A stretch of DNA of 64,000 nt from Scleromitrula shiraiana (Eukaryota > Ascomycota > Leotiomycetes > Helotiales > Sclerotiniaceae), in contig JABELC010000006.1 in NCBI GenBank assembly GCA_028455995.1, positions 62,001 to 126,000 of the forward strand, in the 5' to 3' direction. The translations under genes and the position numbers were made by a program. How positions within the stretch are numbered: the first letter of the stretch is position 1; each line of letters begins with the position of its first letter. The notes beneath the pieces were generated by a model. That model saw only the letters and a list, made by a program, of their open reading frames with translations. It searched no databases and was not told the origin of the DNA. Shown piece after piece: positions 32,101-44,650 of the stretch.

Positions 32101-34211
32101 CAAGATAGCAGAACTTCTAACATCCAGGATGATTGCATATCGATAAAATCATCTAATCCGCAAGAGAGCCTCATTATCACCATTCAACCTATTTGTATGT
32201 TATCACCATCTGCTAATATTAATGCTTTAGACCCAAAAAGGCTTTGAATGTTGATTCCCCTTCATTCACACCTGCATTATTACCTGGATCGAGAGGCGGC
32301 GCCTCAATAACCTCTCAAGCTGCTAGTGCAGCTCCTTTTACACCTCGAGCACTTGCTAGTGGTAAGTGACCAATTTATACTTTCCACCATTAGTATCCTG
32401 TCTGACAACTTTAGGCACCGCTACACCAAATTCACAACTTGATTCTGAGCAACCAGCGTTATTCAACCCTGCATCTATTAGAGAATTTACTCCCCAAAAT
32501 TATGATATATCTCAAACAGTAAGTTTTTCCATTAAGCCCAAACTATGAATTTTGCAATGAAACAAACATGCTAATCAAAGCCAAGCTTACCACCAATGGA
32601 ACCACATCTGATCCATATGACCCATTTCAAATGGCAACTGTTTCTCAAGCGATTCCAACCACCCAATACAATCCTTATTTGGATGACACCACAAATATCG
32701 CAGCGAATGGTGGGGCATTTTTTTCAGGCCAGGCGAACTATACTACACCTGTTCAGCCTTTACAATATCATTTATATGCACCGATTGGTCCACACAAAGA
32801 AGACCTTGCACCTTATCAAAGATCTATCCATGATCTTTTCCTACCTGACCGCCTTCGTGAGGAATTACAAAAGAAATCCGAGGCAATGCTACAAGTAATA
32901 AGTAAGTAATCCTAGTTGATTTTGATGTTATGTCATTGACGTGACTAGATGCCGGGATTCCTCAAATCGATACGTATCATTCTTTAGTCGCTTTAGATAC
33001 ATCTCAAAATAAGAGTGTTGCTGTTTTTGGATATCCAAGCTGGGTTTACAAAGCAACTTCTGCAAAAAATGGCAATCGCTATTGCTTGCGACGGTTAGAA
33101 GGTAAGATTCGTGCATTAGTATATACTTACGTTAAATCGGCTTTACTAATGCTGACCAGGATACCGTCTCACCAACGATAAGGCTATTCGATCTGTCAAG
33201 GATTGGCGAGCAGTCAATAGTGCAGGTGTCGTCTCATTCATCGATGCCTTCACGACTCGTCAATTTGGAGACAGTTCACTAATTATAGTTACTAATTATC
33301 ATCCACTATCCAAAACTTTATTTGAACATCATTTTTCAACTACAAATCGTTTTGGACATCGTACTGGCGCAAAGATTTCTGAAGAGACCTTATGGGCTTA
33401 TACCGTTCAAATTACCACTGCGATCAAGGCTGTTCATGATGCTAATCTCGCCGTACGATGTATGAGTTTAAGCAAAGTTATTCTCACAGACAAGAATCGT
33501 GTTCGACTGAATGGTTGTTCAGTTCTTGACGTTGTACAATATGATCAACAACGGCCACTTCAGGAACTTCAAGAAGATGATCTGCGTCTATTTGGAGTCT
33601 TGATGCTATCACTAGCCGCGAATAATTCAACAATCACTCCTCAAACAAATCCTCAAATCATACAAACTGCACTGGACACTATTGCTCGAAGCTACTCACT
33701 CGAGTTGGTAGATACTATTCAATATCTTGTTCTCCCCGCCCAACCATCTTCCCCCAAAACCCTAGAAATCTTCATAAAAGGTATCTCAAGCCGCATGATC
33801 AGCGCATTCGACAGCACCCTCCAGGCCAACGACGAACTCACCAGCGAACTATCCCGCGAACTCGAAAACGCCCGTCTAGTCCGTCTCATGGCCAAACTAG
33901 GCAACATTAACGAACGACCCGAATACGAAAACGACGCCGCATGGAGCGAAATCGGTGAGAGATATATGCTTAAACTTTTTCGAGACTATGTCTTTCATCA
34001 GGTTGATGCGGATGGCAGACCGGTTACGGATATGGCGCATATTGTTAAGTGTTTGAATAAACTGGATGCGGGTACGGAGGAAAAGATTCATCTTACGAGT
34101 CGGGATGGGAATGATAGTTTTATTGTTTCGTTTAAGGAGTTGAAGAAACAGGTTGGCGGGGCTTGGGGGGATTTGCAGAAGGGACAGGTGGGGATGAAGA
34201 GGGGGTTTTAG
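29108..34211 (+). CDS. PAN3: PAN2-PAN3 deadenylase regulatory subunit Pan3
   Basis: Pan3 is the pseudokinase subunit that recruits the Pan2 poly(A) nuclease to poly(A)-binding protein for mRNA deadenylation in the cytoplasm. Seven exons join in phase: 29108-29177, 29233-29350, 32231-32361, 32415-32518, 32586-32901, 32949-33101 and 33160-34211, giving 647 residues, the usual size. The N-terminal CCCH zinc finger is C31, C40, C47, H51 (in CRNVLIYGHCRYEDQGCAFNH). A Pro/Ser/Thr-rich linker follows, then the pseudokinase (YKATSAKNGNRYCLRRLEGY, YTVQITTAIKAVHDANLAVR), a coiled coil and the C-terminal knob (PEYENDAAWSEIGERYMLKLFRDYVFHQ). Intron 2 is 2880 nt, about fifty times longer than the others, and contains a decayed coding sequence on the same strand. 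The flanking exons read correctly if it is spliced (GVAEP joined to PKKALNVDSP), so PAN3 is probably functional. Confidence 0.93.
29390..31986 (+). pseudogene. Decayed coding sequence inside PAN3 intron 2
   Basis: Within the 2.88-kb intron, plus-strand translation gives long protein-like stretches broken by stops and frame changes. Examples are MYKLECLRYL, then RLHSSRMHVYMKVSYYRH, hydrophobic segments such as HIIMFFGICVAVLGSTRY and DILAIMAFVVAFIISGN, then FGFTREQYSIAWYAFC. A TAG at 30739-30741 and an extra A near 30890 (GAAAAG where the repeat expects GAAAG) separate these from a 15-nt repeat region. That region runs into a long open stretch (to 31986) that is acidic and Ser/Pro-rich. It looks like a multi-helix membrane protein with a long hydrophilic tail, now broken. 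I do not recognise the family. It could be a gene that landed in the intron, or a lineage-specific gene with unrecognised introns. Confidence 0.5.
30815..31050 (+). repeat. 15-nt minisatellite encoding acidic pentapeptides
   Basis: About 15 imperfect copies of a 15-nt unit of the type GAT-GAT-ACT-TTG-CAA encode runs such as DTLADDTLAADAL and, after a frame change near 30890, DALEDDALENNTLQADILQD. The pattern lies inside the decayed coding sequence of PAN3 intron 2. Confidence 0.75.
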
Positions 34212-37200
34212 GTTTAGCTCTTCTCTTAGACTGTGTGAGAAGAGAGTGGGGATGCGAGATGAATCTGTTTGGTTGTTTGATGGCGGTGCTGTCATTGGAT
34301 GATGGAACGGAAGTAGGATATACTTGGAAAACACAGAAGCAGGATTCGAGAAAGAGGACACAAAAGTGGAATGGAATAAGATGTGAGAACAATAGTTTGG
34401 GCCATAAAAAGAAAAAGAGTTCACCAAAGTAGTTAGCTCGCGAATAAACAATCAATGAATTTAAATAAACTTTTACTTACAGTGAGTAAGTCATCATGTC
34501 CTAGTGCACTTGCGATGGATTGGGTGAATGTGAGATGAATTTGAACTTGCTGTGTTAATGTATTCACTCGATGGATTAATTTTGGTAGAGGCGAAATCGG
34601 ATGAAGTCAACGGAAGCGAGGTGAAGCGAAGGGGTGTCTATAAATATCAGATCCTATGTCCTCATCGATACAACCCGTCATTAATTATGACAGCTTAAAC
34701 ATTATCATCGCAACATGAGGAGCATATCAGCTTGTGCGAAGAAACGTAATGGGAATTTTTCGCTGTTTGTTCTGTGAGGTGGATGGTGGTGGTAGTTAGA
34801 GACGGGTGTTAATGGTAGGGATAGTGGTAGCGGTAGTGATGGAGGTGAGGGTGACGGCGATGACTAGAAGTGATTTATGATGATGGTTAATGAATGAGTG
34901 AATGTGTATGCAGATGAGAATCGAATGGTGGCTAGAAAATAGAATCAACGATAGTGGATAACACATTTTCTTGTTACTGGATACTGTGATTAGATTCCAG
35001 GATTGGTTGGTGGCGCGGTGAAGAAATTGTCAGCACATATCATTCAGCATGCGCTTTATCCTATGTGTTTGTATAATAGTATAAAGGATGGAATAGATGC
35101 GTGCTTTATAGCTCGCTACTTGGTTGGGATTATTCGAGCTTGAGAGATTTCTGATTCACTTTGGTATATCTTCAAACAAGTGGAGAATGATAGATAATGA
35201 ACTCCTATCTTAGCTTTTTAGTCGGGAGCATGATGATTCACTACTTCTATCATGAGTCAGGGTTTCTGGTGCATGGTGCCTATTGCATCATATTGGAAGA
35301 GTATTGCTAGTATAAATAATCTCAGGTCGGACATATTGCCTTTTTCTCTCGTAGCATCTATGAATACAAAGATACTGCAGTATGTGTCTAAGGCGAGAAC
35401 TTTCGTGATAAGTTGATATAAACACTAAAGCTTCAGTTAAAGGGAGTTTAGAGGTCGTGAATGATTCAATTTTGGTTGTGAATGTTTTTGGGGATAGAAT
35501 GAATGATGATATTGATGCAATAACAATAAGAAACTTTCAAGTGTGACATTAGCGATGATAGTGAAAGTTCTAGTTCTAACGGTAATCATTTGAATCTAAA
35601 TCCTGAAAATCTTGAGTTTGCTGCAACTGAGCCCGTGGCTGCTAGTGTAGTCTAAGTTGATCACTCAATCCTGGAGATTATTCATAAAAATGCAGTGTAT
35701 TACATCCATATGAAATATAGTGTTGTGCGTATTTTCTTTGTGAGGACATAGAACTTCTTCTAGTTGAGGAGGTTAATTTATATGTAGATTTCTGTTTCAT
35801 GAAGGGATTGAAGAAGCGAAAACTATGACGTGAAGATGTGAAGAAACTCGGAGTTAATTCATCTCATGAGAGCTAATAGCTTGCTAAGCGAGAATTCGTG
35901 TATAAATACTCTTGAGATGTCCCCAAGATATTTTGTTTTTCCAGAAATCTACAGACTCATAACAGAACGATCCGCTCATTTTAGTTAAGTGAGCCTGATA
36001 GTAGAACTTAATGCCGGGATCTCTGATGGATGAGTACATGATGGGAGGTATGTTCAAGATGGAGTTGGTAGCAATACTAGAACCGTTGATTTCAGATCCA
36101 ACGGTGCTGTTCAAAACAACAGTGAGTTAATACCAGCGATTAATATACACAATGATAGCGCTAATTTGTTTCATCTTGAGTAAAATAAGCTTTACACTTC
36201 AGGGAAGAAATATATGACTACATCCATACAGCTGAGTCAACCGACCGTTGAAATCCAATCACAACCTACAAGTCATCGTCGTGGCTGTATCCTGACTACT
36301 AATTTACTTTTCATTTCATACAAGTTGCGTCCCCTTTTGTATTCCAATACTCCAACGGTACTTAGATTCCAAGACTGCGGAGTCATTCCATACATGATTC
36401 TGATGAATAATATCCCAGTTCTTTTCTCCTTTCTTATAATCTCCACATTTAGTATTGCATAACTCATGGGATAACCCACAAATTTAGTCCGGTTACGGGT
36501 GTTTATCACCTAGTTCATAGGTATAAAAGGGTTCTTATACAAAGATCTGGGAGTGAAGTATCTGAGAATATTTACTTCTGTTATCGGGGTCGTTCAAGTG
36601 GATTTGATAACCACGGACTGGATGACTCTTGGATATCAATGGCTGTTGATATGGCTTTTCGTATGTTAGATTCTAGTTGCACTGATATTAGTTATTGAGA
36701 GGGGGAAACAACAGTGACGAAAAGTAATTGATAGTAAAGATAATGTATTGCAGAGCAGTAGCATCTTAAGATATCATAAAAATTAATACATATGTTCGAA
36801 AGACATTGAAAGTCACAACTGTACGACAACAGCGTTATAATATTCAGCCGTTAACCCAAATTCTTTTTGAATATGTTCAGCTTTGGATCCCAATTTCAGA
36901 TAGGATGATTTAATATTGTATTTTGAAAGGGAATTCAAAGAATGAAGGAAATAATTGGGCTCAACAAAATCTGCCAGGAGCCACCATGTCTGGAGTTGAC
37001 AACCTCAAGTTGTGTGTTGATTTATACCGGATCTCTAGGATTCGATCTCTAAAATTTGCTCAATTCACTTGCGAGAGGTTGAAAGTAGCTGTAGGTTACT
37101 AGTTAGTATTCAGAGTGGACCGGACTGTTTTGTCGTAAGTCAATACATCGATAATGGTTTGTAGATTCAACAGCTGGCCCCCGTATTCATGATTGACTTG

Positions 37201-37650
37201 CTGAATTCAGTTCTAACCTCATGAATCCGAAGATAATCATGAGGGGGCGATATAAAAGCTTCTCCCATTCGTCTTCCCCTCAGACTTGACACGCACAATT
37301 GAATCACAGAGGCGGAAAGTTTAGGGAGTAATAATACATCAGTTTCGTGAGCAAGTCGCCATTTTTTGATGGAGTGTTAGCGATGAGGATGATACTAGTA
37401 GTTGGTTTTAATGAAAATAGATAACAATCATAACAGATAAAAATGACGATGAATTCAGACAGTCAAAAGGAAAGCTTTTTGCTATTGGGAAAAATTTCGC
37501 CTAATAAGAGTGACACTAATCTAACAAAAGACTCTAACTAATAAGTAAAAGCATTCCAGACTTGATTACTGAAATCCATCTAGCTGACTCCATCAACAAC
37601 AAGAATTACAAACTGGGGCCATTTTGTTGTCCAGAAATATAGCAGAGTGA
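34212..37650. other. Intergenic, 3.4 kb, no gene recognised
   Basis: Ordinary to slightly AT-rich DNA downstream of PAN3. Open frames are short and have no motif. A brief plus-strand stretch at about 35535-35655 reads like a Ser/Asn-rich peptide but is flanked by stops and cannot be supported as a gene. Confidence 0.45.
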
Positions 37651-37651
37651 T

Positions 37652-40090
37652 TGGTTTTTGTACTTGCAGTGCGGATATCCAGGGGCTCAGCTCGAACATC
37701 CGAATCAAACCATCCTATGGGGATGGGGATGGGGATGAGGACAAGAATATACATATGGCTATGTGCAAATAAACATATGCTAGTGAGGTAGGAGAGTAGT
37801 AAGAGAAGATGATTCATAGTATGAAGTAGCAAGAAAGATGTCTATTCAAAAGGGCCCATAATGTCGTTAGCCAACAAAAAGAAACAATAACATAAACACC
37901 CTTTTGCTATCCTCTTCTCTTCTTCCTTGATTTGAAATTTATTTGGCCATCTATATCCCTCTTCTCTTCTCCACAAGTGAGTAAAAAGAAACTCATTATT
38001 CACCCTTATAGAACCACATACAGGACACCAATATCCTGTTCTTTATTAGTCTAAAGAAAAATGAAACACAAAGAATTGGCTAGTTTTTATACTTGGAGGC
38101 TAAGTTTGAAGGGCGAGATTTTGTGTTGGACTTTGAATTTCATATTTGTGGATATTAAGGTTTGAAACTTTGGATGTATGTTATCATTGAGATAGAAACA
38201 TATTGCCAGCAGTGAATGTTTAAGGTGTGAAATGACAACAACAACAACTAGATGAATTGAGAAGATCCATAACATCATCAAGGAATGATGACAAAAATGA
38301 TAATACCATCAACAAGGAAATAAACGATACTAGATCCCATAATTCCACCTCAATTCTCTCTCCTGTCCTCTCTTTCCCTCTTCCTCTCCATCCATACGCA
38401 TCTAAACCTCTCCCACCCCAAGAAACCACTCACAACTAAGCAATATACTTATAATACAACACACGAATCAATACCAATGTCAATGGGTATTGTTTTGTAT
38501 TATCTTGAAAACAGAAAAAGAAAATAGACAGGAATATTTGGGTTTTATACTTGAAATGGGCATCTGGAGGAGGGGCTTTGATTTTGGTATTCGAATTGAT
38601 TTGGATTTGGGTTTAGGATTTCCAATCTAAGCCTCGATATTTGGAGATATATATTTAAACTGCAATATTGAGGTAAAGAGGCGTTAGGTAAATGGTGTGA
38701 AGTATGAAATGGCGATGATAAGAGTGATAGTTGTAATGAAAATGAGTATAACACTATAGATCAATAACAGCAACAACGAAAAGAGCCCTCCATTCACCTC
38801 CAATCTCTCACCTCCCTTCGTCTATGGCCCCTTCCCAGCCCTAGACGGCATACTAACAGTCACTACCACCACTAACTCAATACACATACCACCAAATTCC
38901 GCCATCCAGCTTTTTGTTTTGCTACAGAAGAAAAAAGAAAGGAAAAGCAAAGAAAACCTTGGTTTTTGTATTAGGCGATTGAGATTTAGAGGTTGAGATC
39001 TAATGTTGGAACGTGGGATTTAGGACGAATGTAAGGCTAGGGATATGGATATGAATATAGATGTGTAGTATGTTATTGAGGTTGGTAGAAAGGTAATACG
39101 AAGAATGAATGGTTTAAGTTATAAAATGACAACACCTATTGAAGACATGAAAGGGATCCATAATATTGTTAACCAGTAACAATAACAACAAAAACCCCTC
39201 GCTCCTCCATTATTCCTCAACCCCCCCAGCCTTCGGAAACATAAATAGCACTTAGCACCACCACCATTACCACCACCGTTAACACACATCATGCCATTTT
39301 CGATACTTCTAGTATTACCCTGCAGAAAAAAAAAAGAAAAAAAAAGGAAACGATCAAGATTTTATATCTTCACATTAAGATTTGAGAATAAAAATTTGAG
39401 AACTTGACGAACATGGATAAACATACATGGACAAAAGGCCATCAGCGATCCAGAGTGAATAGTTTAAGCTATGGAATAACAACACGAGATGCGTTAAAAG
39501 GATTCAAAACTTTACGAAGAAGTGACAACAACACCACCATCACAAACAAAAGTTCTCTTCTCCCTTCCTCTCTTCTGCCTTTATTCTTCCAAGCCCTCGT
39601 AAATACAGATCATTTAATCACTAACTACTGCACCAGCACAGCCCAGACATCGCCATACCTCCACCTCTAATCAACATAGCGCTATGCGATCCATAACTCA
39701 AAAAAAAAAAAACTCAGAAGAAACAATCGAGTTTTATACCCATCTAGCCGATTAGGCGTTAAGATGCAATATTCAGGATTCAGAACTTTAGTTTGAAAAT
39801 CGAGATGGATGAATATATCGTTTGACCTGGAGTGGAGTGGAGTGGAGTGGAGTGGATATGCTTTGATGCCCAGGTGTATATTGATGGATTCCCTTTTCAC
39901 CACTCACTCCCACTCCCCACTTACTCTCACTCTCTTATCCCCTACTCCCCTCTTAACTCTATCATCTCCTACTTCCTCATCCCCTGATCCATTTCCTTCA
40001 CTATCTCACTATAAAAATCCCTCTAATTTTATTCCTCTCCCAAGCTATCACTTCGTGACTTCATGAGTAGAGGAATGTTCGGAAATAGGA
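37652..40090. repeat. Six diverged ~400-bp tandem units
   Basis: A recurring order of elements can be followed by eye. First is an anchor like GGTTTTTGTACTTG, found near 37652, 38082, 38540, 38961, 39359 and 39729 (spacings 430, 458, 421, 398, 370). A TTGAG/GGATTT-rich stretch follows. Then comes an ATGAAATGACAACAAC-like segment (near 38224, 38702, 39123 and 39472, with a weaker one in the first unit). After that is a CATAA(T/C)...AACAACAA segment, then a pyrimidine-rich CTCTCCTCTTCC stretch and an A-rich GAAAAAGAAAA run. Units differ by many substitutions and small indels, so the array is old. No protein is shared among units in a consistent frame. What it is, whether satellite, duplicated non-coding gene or duplicated small exon, is unknown. 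Confidence 0.65.
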
Positions 40091-40286
40091 AAAGAGCTGG
40101 CTTTGGGTTGAGGTTTAGTGTGACTTTCACTTGGTTTGTTATTATGTATAGATGTAGATATTACCTAGTACGTAAATGAAACCGATATTTCAAAAGGGAA
40201 TAGTTATCATGGATGGTGATGAACAGAGTAATTTAGAGTCAGTTGATATTAGGGGTATGAATGCTGGTAATGATGGATGGATGGCT

Positions 40287-40444
<158 letters not shown>

Positions 40445-42042
40445 TTGCTCAACTACCAACAAAACAAAATCTCCCTCCCCCCCCTTCAAGTTTTCAAGTT
40501 TCTCTCCTTTCAACCCTTCACCCATAACTTGAACCCCCTCTCTGCCATCGAAAATATAAATATACATACGACCCACCATCCTTCTAAAGCAAAATCCGAA
40601 CGTCCATTCAACGATCCCTCTAGTATGATTAATATCAAGAAGACGAAAAGATCAGTTTTCTATACTCCTTGGCTCCTTGGATCCGGCTAGCACTTGAGAT
40701 ATGGGATGCGGGGCATAATATTGAGAGGTGAATAATAATAATAATAATAAAAATTATCTCTCGAGTCTCTTACCAGGGATAAATGTATTCCATTTCATTC
40801 GAGTTTGATCTGCAGTGGTATTGTGTGGAGGGGATATAGTATAACTGGATACTGTCCCACACCCTCCTCGCTGTATACCACTTTCTCACACTACAAGAAT
40901 CCCCCCATCTCTCACCTCACCTCCCAATTTTTATCCCCCTAGGACCTCCCCATTCGGGAATATGGAGAAGTAACTTAACATAACATAACATAACATATAT
41001 TATATATATGAGGACCGATAAGTTCTTTTTACCATATATATATATGCGATATCTATCCAAACCTTCCATGCCACGTGGAAAATTATATTTGAAAACGAAG
41101 ATATAGAGTGAGATTTGATAGCCGTTCATTCATTAGATGGATGGTATTGACGATGAATTACTGATTAATCGATAGTGAGAGAGAGAGAGGAATAAGTGAA
41201 TAAGTAATGGATGATAATACTAAATATAATAATGCAAATAACCGTAATAAAATCTCCTGATTTAACTAACTGGAAGTAATTGTCGTATTAAGTATTTAGG
41301 AGGGAATTAGTCGGTGCTCCTTTCCTCTAATGATAGAGAGAGAAGGAGTGGGGGAGAAGGGGAGAAGGGGAGAAGAGGAGAAGAAGAGAAGATAAGAAAA
41401 GAAATAAAGGAGCAAAAGAGTAGAACAGGACAAGAACTTTCTCGCTGTACCGATTCATTAATTCATTAATTCCTTAATTCATATATTAATATACTACATG
41501 TAATATTCCATCTCATCCCGTATACAGATCGATAGATATATGTAGATGAGATCAGGATGCGGATGTATAGCATGTAGATGTAGGGTTGGTAGTGAGTAGT
41601 ATGTAATATGAATAGTCATATGCATAATAAGTGTAAGTGTAAGTGGAAGTAAATACTTATGTTATTGAAGGGTAAAGGAATTCTTATTGGAATGGAATAG
41701 AATGGAATAGGATAGGATAGAATAGGATAGAATAGAATGAAGAGTAAGAGAAGAGAAGAACGCCATAAAATGCACCTCCTCGCATGTATGATGCATCCAT
41801 CCATCCGTCCATCCATCCATCCATCACTCCAAGTAAACAGCCAAACAGCCAAATAAGGAAAGTAAATGAGCAAGTATCCCATCCATCCCGATGAGTGAAA
41901 TCCTATACCATGCTTTGCCATCCCACCAGCCCATCAAGCAGAGCGACCCATCCATAACCCCATCCCAGAAGAAGCAGAAGCAGAAGCAGAATGAAAACAT
42001 GCACAATCCCGTCCAACTCTCCAACCAAATCAAACCAAAAGA
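40445..42042. other. Intergenic, 3' of the Sgf11-like gene
   Basis: No gene recognised. It contains short AATAAT tracts near 40733-40750, CATAA units near 40978-40995, TA-rich tracts, and a GGGGAGAA tract near 41350-41385. Confidence 0.55.
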
Positions 42043-43579
42043 TTAATTCGGCGAAGATAAAGTCTGACTACTCTCACTTTTTGAATCCTCCTCCCTCCTA
42101 CCATTTCCATTCCCATTCCCATGTCCATTCCCCATACTATTCCCCATTCCCAACTTAACCTTCCCCCCACCACCCCCATCCCTCCTCTCCCCATCTACCC
42201 CCGGTTTCAGCACCGGTTTACCCAATAACAATTTCTTCTTCTTTTTCTCCCCACCCCCAAGACCCATCGCAATCCCCGCCCCCACAATCCCCAGCGAATC
42301 CTTCGTTTTCTTCGGATTTACTAACCCCCCGGCCTTATTAACTAGCATTTTCTTCTTCGTAGGTTCCATGCTGGTTTTTCGTCCGTATTCTCCATCTCTA
42401 TCGTCGTCGCCTCCTGCATCCTCATCCTCATCATCACTATTCGGCATCTTATGCTCGAAACTTAAATTTGAGGAAAGTTGAGACGCTGATTTCCCCATCT
42501 TAGGCGCCTTTAATTTATTTTTCGATGACGAGGATATTAATGAGGAACTGCCGGGTTTCTTTAAATATTTCTTTTTCTTCTGCGGGGAATCGGATTCGAA
42601 ATCGGGATCGTCGCCTGCCTCGCGTTTATTCGGACTACTCCTCTTTGTTCCGTTTGGAATAGGGGTTGAATGTCGACTTGTTGGTGGTGTGCCATTTTGA
42701 CTATTATTTCCCGTTCCATTTCCATTTCCATTAGTGATTTTCCATAAAGCTGTTCTCGAGGAATCGCGTCCACCACCTCCAATACATTTCACCATATGAT
42801 TATTCATTCGTTTGATCGGTAGGAAGGTATTGCAATTGTGACATTTGGCGTGTGGGAATGCAATTGGTTTCGCAGGTCCAGATCCATCTTCTCCATCTCC
42901 ACTACCTGGCGTTCCTTCTTTGGCTTGTTGTTCGAGTAATGGATTTATCATATCTTTCTTCTTCTTTCCTCTACCGGGTCCTTCAGGTACATAAGTTTGA
43001 CCATAAACATCATGATATGCTTTTTCAATGAAAGGTTTCTTTTTACAATATTCTTTTCCAGGTTCAGGTTTCTTCGCACCGATTCCATCTGTAGGTTGTA
43101 AAAGTCGAGGTAAACCACATTTTGGACACCGGATCTCCTTGACCAATTCTAAAGGATTTCCCTTTAAGAAAACTTCTTTATTCTCCCATCTTGCAGAATC
43201 GGTTTCGATAACTTGATGATAGATTGTTGAATGTGTACCATCATCTGGTGAAGGAGGGTTTGTTTCAGCGACTTTTTGTTCAACAATTATAGCAGCAGAA
43301 CAAGCTTTTGCCATTTTCTCTTCTCGATGAGTTTGTAGTACAATATCGTGAATTATATTATAAAATATATCATCAAGTACAACATGTGCCTATAAGGAGA
43401 AGTAAATCATTAGCAAACAAACTCACAAATAAGGCGACAGATGAAGATATATATCAATATATATAAAGTAAGGGAAAATGGCAAAGAAATATAATTACAA
43501 GTTTCCCCATATTATCATTTGGTTCATCAATACCATGTAATATAAGACCAGAATCTGGAAAGTTATCGTTTGAAGACAT
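42043..43579 (-). CDS. Sgf11-like zinc-finger protein, putative SAGA DUB module
   Basis: Two exons, 43499-43579 and 42043-43389, joined across a 109-nt intron, give 475 residues. The N-terminal helix after the intron (LDDIFYNIIHDIVLQTHREE) resembles the Sgf11 helix that packs into the Ubp8 deubiquitinase. A first Cys pair occurs in EIRCPKCGLPRLL (C115, C118), with a further conserved EYCKKKPFI. The second zinc finger CHNCNTFLPIKRMNNHMVKC (C210, C213, H225, C229) has the C-x2-C-x11-H-x3-C spacing of the Sgf11 finger. The C-terminal half is low-complexity and basic, with Lys, Asn-Gly and Asp runs. If correct, it acts in the nucleus in histone H2B deubiquitination. It is much longer than yeast Sgf11 (99 residues), so another Cys/His chromatin protein is possible. 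It is divergent from the GNAT gene. Confidence 0.6.
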
Positions 43580-44650
43580 TTTGTATTATAATATGGTGAT
43601 ATGGGCAATTTATTGTGAACAATTACTTGAATTTGAATTTCCCCTCGAGGCTGACAATCTTTTGATGGTTTGGATGGTTGTTTGTGTGGGATTTGAGATT
43701 TTGCACCAGATTTGGGTAAAGGAAATCGGCCTTTGATGACTTTATGGGTAAAACTATTAAGGTAGGATTGAAGATCTTGTCTTTCTCTCTCTTTTTCTTG
43801 TTGCCAGTGACTCTCTTGTTATAATGATTGTAAAATAAAAAAAAGGATTAAATAAATCTATTATGAATAACTTCTCGAATAGTTGAACATATCTATATTA
43901 TAAGAATAAATATAATACAAAAGTATTCCTAATTGACTTTGTTGTTTAGAGTTGCGGTTGTTGTTCTTGTTGTTGTAGTAGTAGTTGTTGTTGTTGTTGT
44001 TGTTGGTATTATTGTTGTTGTCGTTGTCGTTGTAGTTGTCGTTATCGTTATCCTCTTTACATGAAAATTGATAGTTTTCTATAGTACTCGAGTAGATTTC
44101 TTAATTATCTTTTAGGGAAGCTCAATTTCATGAAAAGCTTAAAATATTGCCAATCTAATCCTTAAAGAATGTATATGAAAGCGGTGAATATTAAAATAAG
44201 AAAGAGGGTATGTGGCTTTATAACCAAAAGAGGTATAAATGTGGCTAATTAAAGTAAAATATAATCCTTGTTATATATATTTCAATCGTCATTCCATCGA
44301 ATTGTAATGTGTAAAATAATACATAATCTTACATAATCTTACATATGCTGGCATTACATATGCTGGTAATGGTAATAATAACTTGAAGTATATTTTAGAT
44401 CTGAGACTTTTGAGACTGATATAATAAATGAAGATGAAAACAGAAATCCGGAAAAGGGGAATATAATTATAATTATAATTATAATTATAATTATATAATT
44501 AGTATAATTATATATAAACTTTCTTTTATATTCAAAACTTATTATTCTTTTCGTTCATTTCAAAATTTGTTTTATTAATTGATCTAATATCATTCATTCT
44601 GTTTACGAGGTAGTATATCACTCAATTGAACAATAATCAATTCATTCAAA
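43580..44650. promoter_or_regulatory. Divergent promoter region, Sgf11-like / GNAT genes
   Basis: This 1.07-kb space separates two divergent start codons. It contains GTT-rich trinucleotide DNA near 43940-44050 and a TTATAA tandem near 44463-44500. No coding sequence was recognised. Confidence 0.5.

Noticed and set aside
29108..34211. PAN3 as disrupted by insertion
   Set aside because: The insertion lies wholly within an intron with intact donor and acceptor, and the exon phases match, so the protein can still be made.
35535..35655. Ser/Asn-rich peptide stretch as an exon
   Set aside because: It is only about 40 codons, with stops on both sides and no partner exon that I could join.
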